A DNA stretch of 64,000 nucleotides from positions 1,922,001 through 1,986,000 of the forward strand of contig CP021221.1 in the NCBI GenBank assembly GCA_003999685.1, given 5' to 3'. Position 1 is the first letter of the stretch, and every line of letters starts with the position of its first letter. The translations under genes and the position numbers were made by a program. This stretch comes from Taiwanofungus camphoratus (Eukaryota > Basidiomycota > Agaricomycetes > Polyporales > Taiwanofungaceae). Below are positions 1-10,818 of the stretch, piece after piece. Under the pieces are notes generated by a model. That model saw nothing but the letters and a program-made list of their open reading frames with translations, was not told the origin of the DNA and did no database searches.

Positions 1-1388
1 CCTGCTGCTTCCTTTTTGGCGAGGACTGCAGCTTTCGCAAGGCGTTGCTTGTTCCTCCGCTTGATGATCTCAGCGATGCGCTAAAGGAACTGAGGTCAGC
101 GGCTTAAGACAAGGATGATTTTCGCGATCTAATGACCTTGTCCACTTTATGACAACAGTATTCCTAGTTGTACAAGTCCATGAGCGGACGAGGGAGTGAT
201 TGGCGATAAAGACAAACCTTCAAATTTCCCTGGATGTAACACAACAATGGTATATAGCATATACCGGCGGTCAACAGCATGATAAGATTGAGGGCAAAGA
301 TGAGCACGGTGAAAGCAGTGGATATTGTGAGGGCCTGCGTGACATAGTCGTTGCCGGCGAAGTACTTGCTCACGTCGTACCAAGCTCCTTTGTCCTCTTT
401 AGAAAGATAGAACGCGTACAAGGTGAGAGCATTAATAGATTGACGGGGCCCCTCAGCCAGTATCAAGCGCTTCCAACCTGTAGGGGCATCTGTAACGACG
501 GAAAGTAGATAATTTCTAAATGCCTACCTTTGAAAGTGAAGAATACGAAGAACGCAAAATCATCCATTCTCTTGGTAGAATTTGAGATGTGACTGAAAAA
601 ACAGAAGTGGTCGTATGATCCTGTAGGTAGTCGTTGAGATTAATGATTTTCCGAATAAAAATCGTTCAACTCACTCAAGGAATAATAGTTGTTAGCCATG
701 ACGTTTGTGAACGCATAGGAGATATCACGACTCGCAATAATCTTCTTGGCCTTACGCGCCTCGTAAGCTAACTATGGTGCAAAGGCGACAATGGTAGTGT
801 GTGAACCAGAGGCGTGACACATGAAGGCACGTACCAGCAGAAAGGAGAAGATAATACACCCAAAGAAGAGCCACTTGCCAATCCTGAATGGAATATAGAC
901 GCAACCATCGGTGTGGTTTGCTGGACAACTGTTGTAGATGTCGTTTGACCAAGAGTTTGTCGATAACATGGTCACAGCCGTGAAAATATCGGACACATAA
1001 ACCAGGAATGATATGAGCACGGCAATATAAAGCCAAAGATACCTATGTGCAGAAAGAAGGGAGTTAAGTAATCGCAATTTCAGGGGATAGACACGCGATA
1101 CACGGTGATTGTACGACAGATATGATGTCCTAGGTCACCCTGGTCCACTCATTAAATGAGTACATCGCTCATGAGCTGTCCAACGGGTATACATTGGCCG
1201 CTGAGGGGGAAAATCATCTGTCCATACTTACTTCATTCGCATTCCACATGAACGATCAGTGAAGTCTCGAGTATCGACGAAGTCGAACTGGTTGATATGC
1301 GTCAAAAGATACCAATATGCGGGGAATGCTCTGCACAGACTTTATGGTCCGGTACGACCTCTCGCTTCCACGTAGAACCCCGACACAT
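1..1388 (-). CDS. KCH1: Kch1-family low-affinity potassium transporter, C-terminus outside window
   Basis: This is a fungal plasma-membrane potassium-uptake protein of the Kch1/Prm6 family. Exons I can place on the minus strand are 1388-1341, 1287-1232, 1042-835, 771-675, 620-528, 489-218, 163-137 and 80-1. The first seven sum to 267 codons in frame. Family landmarks are the start MCRG..VPDHKFDFVD, the hydrophobic segment around YLWLYIAVLISFLVYVSD, the loop ending FRIGKWLFFGCI, the exon with ASRDISYAFTNVMANNYYSL, and ILAEGPRQSINALTLYAF. At least three membrane segments are visible. The last exon is a basic helix (RIAEIIKRRNKQRLAK) that runs off the window, so the tail is missing. The gene is divergent from RBG1, about 300 bp away. 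Family assignment is by remembered conserved motifs and is firm; transport in this species is inferred. Confidence 0.88.
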
Positions 1389-1688
1389 GTCTATCGAATG
1401 AAGATTTGGACAATGAACGAGACCCTTGGGATGAATGGGGGGTGACTTGGGGAGACAGCTTGGTAAAGGGAGCGTCCGGACCAGCCAGTCGCAAGGAGCA
1501 AAGAGCGGCTGGGGTCAAAAGACTGGAAGTTGACTGAGACGAGACAGTGGTGGAATGAGCGGAAGACAACAAAGCCTAGCAGGCTGTCAGATCTTCGTTG
1601 CGCAGGCGAACTAGCTGCAGCTAGCCGCCCGTCGTCTTCGGTCTTTCCTTCCTTTTTTGGGCCAAAAAGGTGCACTCTTATAGCAACA
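1389..1688. other. Intergenic region between KCH1 and RBG1
   Basis: This stretch of about 300 bp separates two divergently transcribed start codons, so it probably holds both promoters. Open frames crossing it show no conserved protein. I see no clear TATA box or known operator. Confidence 0.5.
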
Positions 1689-3461
1689 ATGACTACCGTT
1701 CAGAAAATCAAGGCATGTCTCGGTTCGAATTATTCTCATGATGAATCTCTGAGATTGTCAATATGGAAAGGAAATTGAAGATGAAATGGTGGGTCATTTT
1801 TTTTCTCATAATGTTCGCTCACACAGGACCACCTTACTAGGCTAGAAGTATGTGTTCTACTTGGTGATGTTAACACCGGTCTCACAGAGGTAACTTCAGC
1901 TCAAAAGAATAAGGCCACGAGCTACCATCTAGGACAGCTCAAGGCCAAGCTTGCCAAACTCAGACGGGAATTGCTGGGACCTCAAGGCGGAGGAGGTGGA
2001 GGTGGAGGTCTCGGGTTCGATGTTGCCAGGACTGGTATTGCCTCTGTGGGCTTTGTTGGGTTCCCGTCAGTAGGAAAGGTGAGTGATTTATGGACTGTGT
2101 AAATCTGTGCTCAATGTCTAGATGATTTAGTCTACCTTGATGTCTAAACTTACTGGTACCCACTCTGAGACATCCGAGATTGATTTCACAACACTCACGA
2201 CGGTACCGGGCACTCTGAAGGTTCATGGCGCGCCAATACAAATATTGGATCTGCGTAAGTAAAGATTCTTAATTGATAACCAAACAGTCTCGTGACACGC
2301 AGTTCTAGCCGGTATAATCGAAGGAGCCAATGACGGCCGAGGTAGAGGTCGACAAGGTACGTTCTATGTTATATCCTACTTCCTTATCATCCTGAATGAT
2401 TGCAGTCATCGCCGGTACGCCTTCACGCCTATCTCAAGGCCTCGGCAACTCAGCTCGCGCTTCCCAGTCGCTCGTACATGCAATCTCATTTTCATCGTCC
2501 TCGACGTACTCAAGCCTCTCGGCGACAAGAAGATTATCGAGTCAGAGTTGGAAGCCTTCGGCATTCGGTTGAATAAAAAACCTCCAGCAGTCAATGTACG
2601 AAAGAAGGACAAGGGCGGGATTGCCATTACAAACACGGTTCCGCTGACAAATATTGACCATGACGAGATCAAAGCCATTCTGAGCGAATACAGGATAAGC
2701 AATGCAGATGTTGCTATACGACAGGCGAATGCCACAGCAGATGACCTTGTAGATGTAATTGAAGGGAACAGGTAGGTTTTCCTCATGGTATGCTATTGTA
2801 GTCTGTAAGTTCAAAACATCATAATCAGAGTATATATTCCGGCGATATATGTGAGTATCAATCGGCGAGTCCAACAAGATTCTTTATATCCTTACTAATT
2901 TGACATTTATCTTCAGGTGCTCAACAAGGTCAAGTTCTTTCAGGGACCACTATACGATGCACTTCTGACACTAGTCACCCAGATTGATGCGATCTCGATT
3001 GAGGAGCTTGACCTCCTGTACAAAATTCCAAACAGCGTACCAATCTCCTCACGGGAATGGTTGAACATCGATGAGCTACTTCAAATCATGTGGGAGAGGC
3101 TCGATCTCGTGCGTGTGTATACGAAGCCGCGAGGTCTCCCACCAGACTACAATGCGCCGGTCGTACTCAAGCGCGGGAAGTGCACAGTGGAAGATTTCTG
3201 TAGCGCGATTCACAAAGAGATCGCAAAACAGATGAAGTAGTGCGTTTGAATGCTATTGTAGGGACCTTCCTCAGATGCTTGACGTATAGTTGTCTTTATG
3301 CAGTGCAATCGTATGGGGTTCTAGTGCTAAACATGCTAGAGGTCAAAAAGTTGGGCTGGAACACTCTCTGGAGGATGAGGATGGTGCGTTCCGTTTATTA
3401 TTTGATCATATATCGATTTCAATCAATCTGCCTCCTAGTCGTGCATATCTCTAAGAAATGA
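1689..3461 (+). CDS. RBG1: DRG-family GTPase Rbg1 (developmentally regulated GTP-binding protein 1)
   Basis: A cytoplasmic translation-associated GTPase of the Obg/DRG class, which in yeast works with Tma46 on ribosomes. Thirteen exons: 1689-1712, 1771-1788, 1841-1847, 1900-2078, 2131-2254, 2309-2356, 2406-2414, 2468-2771, 2829-2850, 2917-2928, 2983-3239, 3304-3383, 3439-3461. They total 1107 nt, or 368 residues, the usual family length. It starts MTTVQKIK and has a glycine-rich stretch before the G domain. G1 is GFPSVGKS, G3 is DLPGI, G4 is NKID, and a C-terminal TGS domain ends [17 protein letters not shown]. The first intron has a GC donor (AAG|GCATGT). Exons of 7, 9, 12 and 22 nt are required to restore conserved residues. 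Introns split G1 (GK|S), G3 (inside the proline codon of DLPG) and G4 (NK|ID). The 54-nt intron 2929-2982 has no stop and a length divisible by three, so naive ORF calls read through it. Confidence 0.93.
2929..2982 (+). other. Frame-neutral, stop-free intron inside the G4 motif of RBG1
   Basis: The segment begins GTCAAG and ends CCCAG with a CTGAC branch-point-like sequence about 15 nt before the acceptor. Removing it joins AAC AAG to ATT GAT and makes the NKID guanine-specificity motif. Keeping it would add 18 residues without shifting frame. That it is spliced is inferred from family conservation. Confidence 0.8.
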
Positions 3462-3758
3462 CCTTCCCTCGTCCAGTTCGAGACTTGCTGTACATTTGTA
3501 GCTATAGCTATCTTATCCATTGTACTTTGAGTTTCCAGCGAGTGATGGGGCGTGAACGACATCATGCCAACACGAAGCCATACAGTAACGTGCTACTCCG
3601 TTCAATTATTCTAATCAGGTGTTGAAGTGTACGTTGAAACAAAAGAGATTGATAGAGTAAAGAATGAGGATGCCAGGTAATAACGATACAGTCAATCATG
3701 CAAAAAAGCCAAGATGAAGTGTGTGGAAAGCAAGAGGATCATTTTTGGAAAAGTTTGA

Positions 3759-5140
3759 TCAGAAGTCCTCATCCAGGGAGCTATAGAAACAGATCAGATT
3801 AATGGCATACGATAAGTTTGGAGCGAGGACATACAAAACCCTACTAGCTTTAGGCTCCGCCTGGCGATTTATGCCTTCCGTGGGGGTCTTCAACCCAGCT
3901 TTTGCGTAGTCTGATACACGCTTTTCAAAAAAGTTTGTCTTGCCCTGCAAGGATATCATATCCATGAAATCGAACGGATTGGTGACGTCGTAGTGCTTGT
4001 TATTTCCGAGGGACACGAGAAGGCGGTCTGCGACGAATTCGATGTACTGGCACATCAACGTCGCATTCATACCTATAAGCGCGCAAGGTAACGCGTCTGC
4101 AATAACAAATTCCGGGATAAGACACGGTGCCACGTAGAAGGTAAGACGATCACGTATGCTTACCTGTGAGAAATTCTTGTTCGATCTTGACTGCTTCGGT
4201 AATGATATTAAGAATGACGGTGGGATGTAATCGTCTTCGGAGGTGATGATACAACAGGCACGCAAAATCAGTATGCATTCCCTCGTCGCGGATAATCAGC
4301 TCATTGGAGAACGTCAGGCCAGGCATGAGACCCCTTTTCTTGAGCCAGAATATGGATGCAAAGGAGCCGGAGAAGAATATGCCTTCGACAGCCGCGAAAG
4401 CGACAAGCCGCTCCGCGAACGTGGATTCCTTGTCAGAAATCCATCGCAGTGCCCAGTCAGCCTTTTTTTTAATACATGGGATGGTCTCGATCGCATCGAA
4501 CAAATGGTCCCGTTGTTGTTGGTCCTTGATGTATGTGTCAATGAGCAGAGAGTATGTCTCGGAATGAATGTTCTCCATCATAATCTGGAAGCCGTAAAAG
4601 CAGCGCGCCTCAGCGACTTGCACTTCGTTTGAAAAGCGCTCCACGAGATTCTCGTTCACAATGCCATCGGAGCCAGCGAAGAAGGCAAGAACATGAGAGA
4701 TAAAGTACCGCTCGTCATCATTCAAACGCTTTTCCCAGTCCCAGATATCATGCGAGAGGTCAATCTCTTCTGCAGTCCAGAAGGAGGCCTCTGCTTTCTT
4801 GTACATCCTCCAGATCTAACGACGCGCATCGATGTGAGTCCCTCGACAGAAGTTGTGAACTCAGAAATACGACGGACTTCATTGTATTGGATAGGAAACA
4901 GGACGAAGCGTCGTTTCGTTTCCGTTAACAGAGGTTCCATATCTGCAATGTTCCTTCAGTCTCACGTCCTGTAACTGTGAATACATACAGCCTACGTTCA
5001 GGCAAGCCAGTCTCACCGACAAAGCGCGGCGACAATTCATTATGCTTTGGGGCATCCGACGGCTTTGGCTCATCGACGCTCATTTGGGACGGATGCTTTG
5101 ACAGTCTTCTTTCTGAATTTGACGAACTCAAGGCATCCAT
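3759..5140 (-). CDS. Ribonucleotide reductase class Ia small subunit (R2), copy on minus strand
   Basis: R2 houses the di-iron centre and tyrosyl radical needed to make dNTPs. Exons on the minus strand are 5140-4996, 4942-4878, 4815-4164, 4096-3835 and 3780-3759, totalling 381 residues from the chosen ATG. An open frame extends upstream but without an ATG (only GTG near 5233), so I start at 5140; an unseen upstream exon is possible. By alignment to mouse R2 the metal ligands are D120, E151, H154, E214, E248 and H251, with the radical tyrosine at Y158, all present. Markers are ASDGIVNEN (GSDGIVNEN here), [20 protein letters not shown] and RDEGMHTDF. The tail FSLDEDF is the R1-docking peptide. 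The last intron (3781-3834, 54 nt) is stop-free and in frame, so read-through would spoil the docking tail. Intron positions match the divergent neighbour copy exactly. Confidence 0.93.
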
Positions 5141-5534
5141 ATCTTCGTCTGCAAATTGCGATGGAGATTTGGCATGTTCAGAATGTTGTACGGATGAAAG
5201 TATGATGTTCAACCTAGAGGTCGAAATTATCACATCCGCAGCCTATTGACGATTCAGTCAGCCACCAGGAAAATGAATCGCATCGCACACGTGATGAGGT
5301 GTCGGTGGCTAGCCACGGACCGCTTTGTCTCGAGATCCGAGATGGTAACGATCACGTGCCAACTCGTCCACATTAAACACGGCCACGACGCGACGCGTTC
5401 CTTGTTGAATGTTCAAAACAACGCGCCAACAGCACACAACCTATAAAAGCGCTCTGAGTTTGCCTCGTCTCCTCCATCACCCCACCGATATATCCATTAC
5501 GTCTTTATATCAATCTCATCCATCTGTATATCTC
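5141..5534. promoter_or_regulatory. Shared divergent promoter of the two R2 genes with an MCB-like ACGCGT box
   Basis: The 394 bp between the two start codons hold ACGCGT at 5393-5398, preceded by an overlapping GACGCG, and ACGCGCC near 5421, which resembles an E2F/MBF-type site. There are CACGTG boxes at 5288-5293 and 5353-5358 and TATAAAAG at 5442-5449, placed about 90 bp before the plus-strand start. ACGCGT is the MluI cell-cycle box bound by MBF in yeasts, which drives G1/S genes including RNR genes. Its function here is inferred. Confidence 0.6.
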
Positions 5535-6977
5535 ATGATGTCTCTTGCTAGTACTAGCACTCCTCCTCGTGTTGCATCACCTGCTCCTACACCCAGCAAG
5601 AAGGCTACGGCTGCGCTTGACGCTATGTCGTTAATGACACCTACTAAGCTGTTAGAGAAAGCCTCAGTCGATCTCGTCGATGATGACCGTCGTTCGTGTT
5701 CGCCTGATCCGTCTGCCGCCGCGACAGAGGAAGATCTTGAACAGTACCGCGACCAATGGATAGGTGAAGTCGATCTCCCAGAACGTATGCATTTTCTACT
5801 TGTCTCGATGGATGACAGCACTTACCTGTTAGCATAGATATGGAGCCGCTTCTTATGGAGTCAAAACGTCGATTTGTTTTGTTCCCCATTCAATATCACG
5901 AGGTCAGTTCCTATCCTGAACCGTATCCGTGGTGTCTGACTTTTCTGCAGATCTGGCGGATGTACAAAAAGGCTGAGGCCTCCTTCTGGACAATGGAGGA
6001 GGTTGATCTCTCGAAGGACCTCCATGACTGGAACAACCGAATGAACGACGGCGAACGTCACTTTATATCTCACGTTCTTGCTTTCTTTGCTGCGTCGGAT
6101 GGCATCGTCAATGAGAACCTTGTTGAGCGATTCTCGAATGAAGTGCAGGTTGCCGAGGCCCGCTGCTTCTACGGTTTCCAAATCATGATGGAGAACATTC
6201 ACTCTGAGACATACTCTCTTCTTATCGACACTTACATCAAGGACCCTGCGCAGCGGGAGCACCTTTTCGATGCTATTGACACTATTCCATGCATCAAGAA
6301 GAAGGCTGACTGGGCGCTGCGGTGGATCTCGGACCAGAAATCTGCGTTCGCTGAGCGGCTCGTTGCCTTCGCTGCTGTTGAGGGTATCTTCTTTTCAGGA
6401 TCTTTTGCCTCGATTTTCTGGCTGAAGAAGAGAGGCTTGATGCCTGGTCTCACGTTCTCAAATGAGCTTATCAGCCGTGACGAGGGTATGCATACCGACT
6501 TTGCATGCTTGCTCTTCACCCATATGAAGAGGCGGCCACACCCTGAGGTGGTGAAGCGGATTGTGATGGAGGCTGTCGAAATTGAGCAAGAGTTCCTTAC
6601 GGGTAAGAGCGTTCATTTTGTCATGGATATTAGCTTATTCTACTATCAGAGGCATTGCCTTGCGCGCTCATCGGCATGAACGCTAAGCTCATGTGCCAGT
6701 ATATTGAGTTCGTCGCAGACAGGTTGATTGTCACCCTCGGCGACCCAAAGGTGTACCACGCAACGAATCCTTTCGACTTTATGGACATGATCTCGCTTCA
6801 GGGGAAGACAAACTTCTTCGAGAAGCGTGTCTCAGACTATGCAAAAGCCGGAGTGAATGCGTCGGCCGCGAGCACAAAATCGGAGCTCGCGAGCAAAACT
6901 TTGTATGTGACCTAATGCGCCCTTATCTCCCCGCAATTGACTCTTCCCTCCATAGCTCTCTCGAGGAAGATTTCTAG
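5535..6977 (+). CDS. Ribonucleotide reductase class Ia small subunit (R2), copy on plus strand
   Basis: This is a second full R2. Exons are 5535-5784, 5838-5902, 5951-6602, 6650-6902 and 6956-6977, totalling 413 residues. A second ATG follows immediately at 5538. The N-terminal extension is rich in Ser/Pro/Thr ([20 protein letters not shown]) and longer than in the minus-strand copy. Ligands by alignment are D155, E186, H189, E249, E283 and H286 and the radical site is Y193, so it should be active. The C-terminus, completed only by the last 22-nt exon, is FSLEEDF. Exons 2, 3 and 5 have the same lengths as in the minus-strand copy (65, 652, 22 nt), which supports an inverted duplication of an intron-bearing ancestor. 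Because both copies keep every ligand, this is not a yeast Rnr2/Rnr4-type split in which one partner has lost the metal site. Confidence 0.95.
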
Positions 6978-7731
6978 ATGCACCGCAGTCATTGTCTCAC
7001 CTATTTTATTCTCTTCGTTCCCAACGTGGCATAGCATGCACTGCAACGGCCCTGATTTCTCTGGCAGTGTATACTTAGATCTGTTATCATTAGGATGTAT
7101 ACTACAATGTACTTCTGATTGTTATCAATAGCAACACAATTGTTTTGGATACCACTTGCGAGGCTTGACAAATCTCCCAAATTAATTCATTTCGTTGATT
7201 TTTCTGGCGGCTGTGGTTCTGGAGACATTGAGCTTGCCTCGTATGCGGGTAGTGTCACCTGATGGGGAGCTCGTAATTGGCGAGTTTACAGTGTACTTCA
7301 TTCACAACCTGTGATGTCTTTTGCCTAATCGACTCCACGAGGGGGCTACGCCCCATGCGGCGCGCGCTGTGTAGCCGGGCTCAACCGCGACCGATGGCTG
7401 CTGCCCACCAGATCGGAAGTATTGGTGGACTACTAGAGGACGCTAATAAGTCTGAAAAGCCCCGTGGCTGACTGAACAGAGATTCAACGGATTATACGGT
7501 ATATTCAAGCCCTTTTCCCTCGCAAGACACCGGATATCACATGTCGTACCCTTTGATCACAGAATGGACGGTTAGTATAAGACCGATAGGATGTCCGGAA
7601 GGTGATCGAATGTTGCACCATACAGTTGATGTTGTGGTACAGGAGCACACGCGTCATGTCTAGTATCAATGCAGAAAATGTCATAAGCGTGAGAGCTGAC
7701 GGACGGGATTAAGAACAAGATGTCAAATTCA
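6978..7731. other. Intergenic region with no recognised gene
   Basis: This lies between two convergent genes (the R2 copy and VMA21). It contains both 3' UTRs and a GC-rich patch near 7340-7410. A 64-codon open frame on the plus strand at 7277-7471 has no recognisable similarity or intron structure. I see no RNA gene. Confidence 0.4.
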
Positions 7732-8135
7732 CTAGCGCTCCTTTTTTGACTCAGCTTGTTTTGATGTAGAGGGACGTCCGGCAGATGATAATGTACGCTC
7801 CTCCAAGACAGCCATTACAATATAGGAAACGAGGACAATATTTGCAGATATGATAGCAGTGATGGCAGCCAGAGTGGTGTTGCCTGTTCAATCAATCATG
7901 CGGGGACAAGCTGAGCAGTGATAAGCAACGCACCATCCCACAAATAATCTTTAGAAAGGAAGTACGTGGAGATTGGTGCGACAGCCAAGGCGATACTGAA
8001 TATGAGGAGTTTGATGAGGACACCGCTGCGCATTTTGCAAATCAATAGCAGAAGGACGGAAAATGGTCGAAGGTATGCCTACCCTTGATAAGCTGTTTGA
8101 GCTGTAATCTTCTCAACTGCAATTTCCTCGCTCAT
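7732..8135 (-). CDS. VMA21: V-ATPase assembly integral membrane protein Vma21
   Basis: An ER-resident chaperone for assembly of the vacuolar ATPase Vo sector. Exons are 8135-8083, 8025-7934 and 7883-7732, totalling 98 residues, normal for the family and too split for single-frame calling. The protein begins MSEEIAVEKITAQTAYQGG. It has two membrane helices (VLIKLLIFSIALAVAPISTYF and AAITAIISANIVLVSYIVMA, abridged) around the signature YLWDGNTT. The last four residues are KKER, a KKxx dilysine ER-retrieval signal as expected for Vma21. Identification rests on the WDGNTT loop, topology and tail. Confidence 0.93.
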
Positions 8136-8371
8136 AACGAGAAGGTAACCGTGTATTCGTGCCAGTGGTGGACGTCAGACCGAATGGTGTAGAGGAAGCC
8201 TGAAAGGCGTGATCGATACATCTCGTGACTTGTTGAGCGTCTACTTGGGCTCAGAGACCGGGTGTAGCCGTATAGTCCGTATCCGAGTCTGTCTTCACTG
8301 ACGTTACTGTGAATTTTGAGATCTCTCTTGTTCTCGTTTGTCCAAACTTTCCCTTTCTGGTCGGTCCAGTG

Positions 8372-10818
8372 ATGCAGCGAACTCGGGCTCCCTCCTCATC
8401 TTCACCTCTTCGTTCGATTTTCACGACGGACAGCGGGACAGCTCACACGGCGCCTATATCTGAACAAGATGAAACTAAGTCTTGCTTGAAGATCCCAACG
8501 TGGTCATCGTTTAGCTCCTGGCTTCACCTTGAACCTGCTGAGTGGGATGTATTCGTCGTGTCGACGTGTCTGAAGCTTCTTCTATTACCCGCATAGTATG
8601 TTACAGTCCTTCCCTTGACATTGTACCATATACTTCATCTTAATGTATGCGTGGTCCTGGATAGTCGGTCTACAGACTTTGAGGTACATCGAAACTGGCT
8701 AGCAATAACACATTCATTACCAATTTCCAAGTGGTACTACGATGTATGTCGCGACGCTAGTGCCATATACAAATCTGACAATGAACAAACTGTTAGACTA
8801 CGTCTGAATGGAGTAAGGCGTTTGACCATCCGAAGTTCTCTAGCTGCTCATGCCCGACGAGTAGCTTTGGATTACCCACCGTTCTTCGCCTATTTTGAAA
8901 AGTTGCTGTCTATCCCTGCATACCTCGTAGATCCTCGGATAGTGGACCTCAACAACCTCAACTACGAGGCCTGGTCTGTTATCGCGTATCAGCGAACCAC
9001 CGTGATATTGACTGAGCTCGTGCTGGGAGCAGTCCTTCTCAGGTACACCTTATGACCCTTAGCTTTGTCATATTGACCTACATGCTGCAGATTTATTCGA
9101 GGGGCCGCAGATACGACAACCCAAAAAATCATTTCTGCATCTCTTTTCCTCCATCCAGGATTTCTGATAGTGGATCATATTCACTTCCAGTACAATGGAT
9201 TCATGTTCGGGATCCTTCTATGGTCCATCCTAATGGCTCGCAATGTAAGCATGTCTTAAGTGTGTATCCAGTTGACCTTCGAGTATCTTACATTGGCGCC
9301 TCTAGGACAACAAGTTGGCCAGCGGCTTCCTATTTGCTGTTCTTCTGAACTTCAAGCATATCTACATGTATTTAGCTGTGCGCCTGTGTCGTTGTCCTAA
9401 AATTCACCCACTGACTCAACCGTTGGCTCTGTAATCAGCCAGCGTATTTTATTTATCTCCTGCGTTCCTTCTGCCTCTCTCCCTCTGGCGAACTGCTTCC
9501 TATGCGCTTCGTTACCCTCGCCAACACTGTCATCCTGGTCTTTCTTGTATCATTGGGACCATTCCTGCTCATGGGCCAACTCCCACAGCTTCTCAGCAGA
9601 CTCTTTCCTTTCACACGTGGTCTAAATCACGCATATTGGGCACCGAATGCCTGGGCGCTTGTCACAGCTGCTGATAGAGTGTTGTTGAAATGTGCGTTGG
9701 CGCCGTAGTCCACCCTCCATTCCTTTGACCTCTGACAACTAATATCGTTCGTCTCAGTCGTGAAACGTGGTCAGCTTCAATCACTGTCTGTCAATGTCCC
9801 TGGCGTTGCATCAACGTCTCGTGGACTTGTTGGAGACACAATTTTCGCTGTGCTACCGAACATCAAGCCAATCCATACTTTTATTATTACTGTCGCGTTT
9901 CAGAGCGTAAGTGTGGATAGTGTACCCGGAGCTCCATGAATACACACTCATGTTGGTGGACCAAATTGCGTCACGTAACTGTCAGGTCTATCTAGCCAAG
10001 CTTTGGACAACCCCAACGTATAAGTCGTTCCTGACGGCGTTGACGCTCTGCGGATATACATCGTTCATGTTTGGCTGGCATGTGCACGAGAAAGCCATCC
10101 TCCTTGTTCTCGTCCCGCTCAGGTGCGTGGATTGCGTATTATGTCAATCGGGAATGTGGCGAAGCTGAATGCGTTCCTCCCATGCATTCTACGCTTAGCT
10201 TGCTAGCAGCGGAAAACCATGAGTATTTCCGCACATTCATGCTTGCATCAATCTCAGGTATATTCTCCCTATTCCCACTCCTTTTCACCCCTGCAGGTCA
10301 GCATGTGCGAGTCAATGAAAAAGAAAGTATTCCTCACGAGTTCTGGAATAGAGACGCTCGTTAAGGTCCTGTATTCCATCTTCTGGGCCATCCTCGTCTT
10401 CGTACCCCTCCAGCGGCGCGTCTACGAGTGAGGCTTCTCTGTCATTAACGTTTAGTCTCTTTTTAAATGACTGTGAGCTACTTTGTCTAGGTTCCCTCGC
10501 TCCCTTCCCTTCGTTGTCATCGATGGCATAGAGAAGCTGTATATGGCGAGCTTCGCGCTCCTCCAGTTGTTCGTCATGCTCTTCCCTTTGTTGACTCGTC
10601 CAGGTAATGAGCCAGTAAGCTACACGATGCATTGCGGACTAGTTAACCGTCTTTTCTGCTCAGAGTCGATGTCCGAGGATGTTGCCCTGAAGGATGGGAA
10701 GGCTGGAGCTGCTGTGCTCGAGTTTCTACCTCTCATGTTAACAAGTGTATACTGTGCAGTGGGGCTCATATGGGCATTTATACGGTTGTCTGTCATCTAC
10801 CTTAGACACGGATTCTGA
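8372..10818 (+). CDS. ALG8: ALG8 alpha-1,3-glucosyltransferase (Dol-P-Glc:Glc1Man9GlcNAc2-PP-Dol)
   Basis: This multi-pass ER enzyme adds the second glucose to the lipid-linked N-glycan precursor. Thirteen exons: 8372-8595, 8665-8743, 8797-8812, 8865-9042, 9091-9244, 9306-9377, 9439-9691, 9758-9906, 9986-10122, 10199-10296, 10352-10427, 10491-10603, 10664-10818, totalling 567 residues. Diagnostic motifs are [24 protein letters not shown] and [14 protein letters not shown]; the last separates ALG8 from ALG6. Downstream are [11 protein letters not shown] and [12 protein letters not shown]. Exon 3 is only 16 nt and encodes TTSEW; without it the conserved W-T-L-D-Y-P-P stretch is lost. An in-frame ATG at 8309 could extend the N-terminus by 21 residues; I prefer 8372 but cannot exclude the longer form. 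It is divergent from VMA21 with 236 bp between starts. Confidence 0.93.

Noticed and set aside
5141-5233. Upstream extension of the minus-strand R2 reading frame to a GTG
   Set aside because: GTG is not an expected nuclear start in fungi and the added residues are not conserved; the first ATG at 5140 was used.
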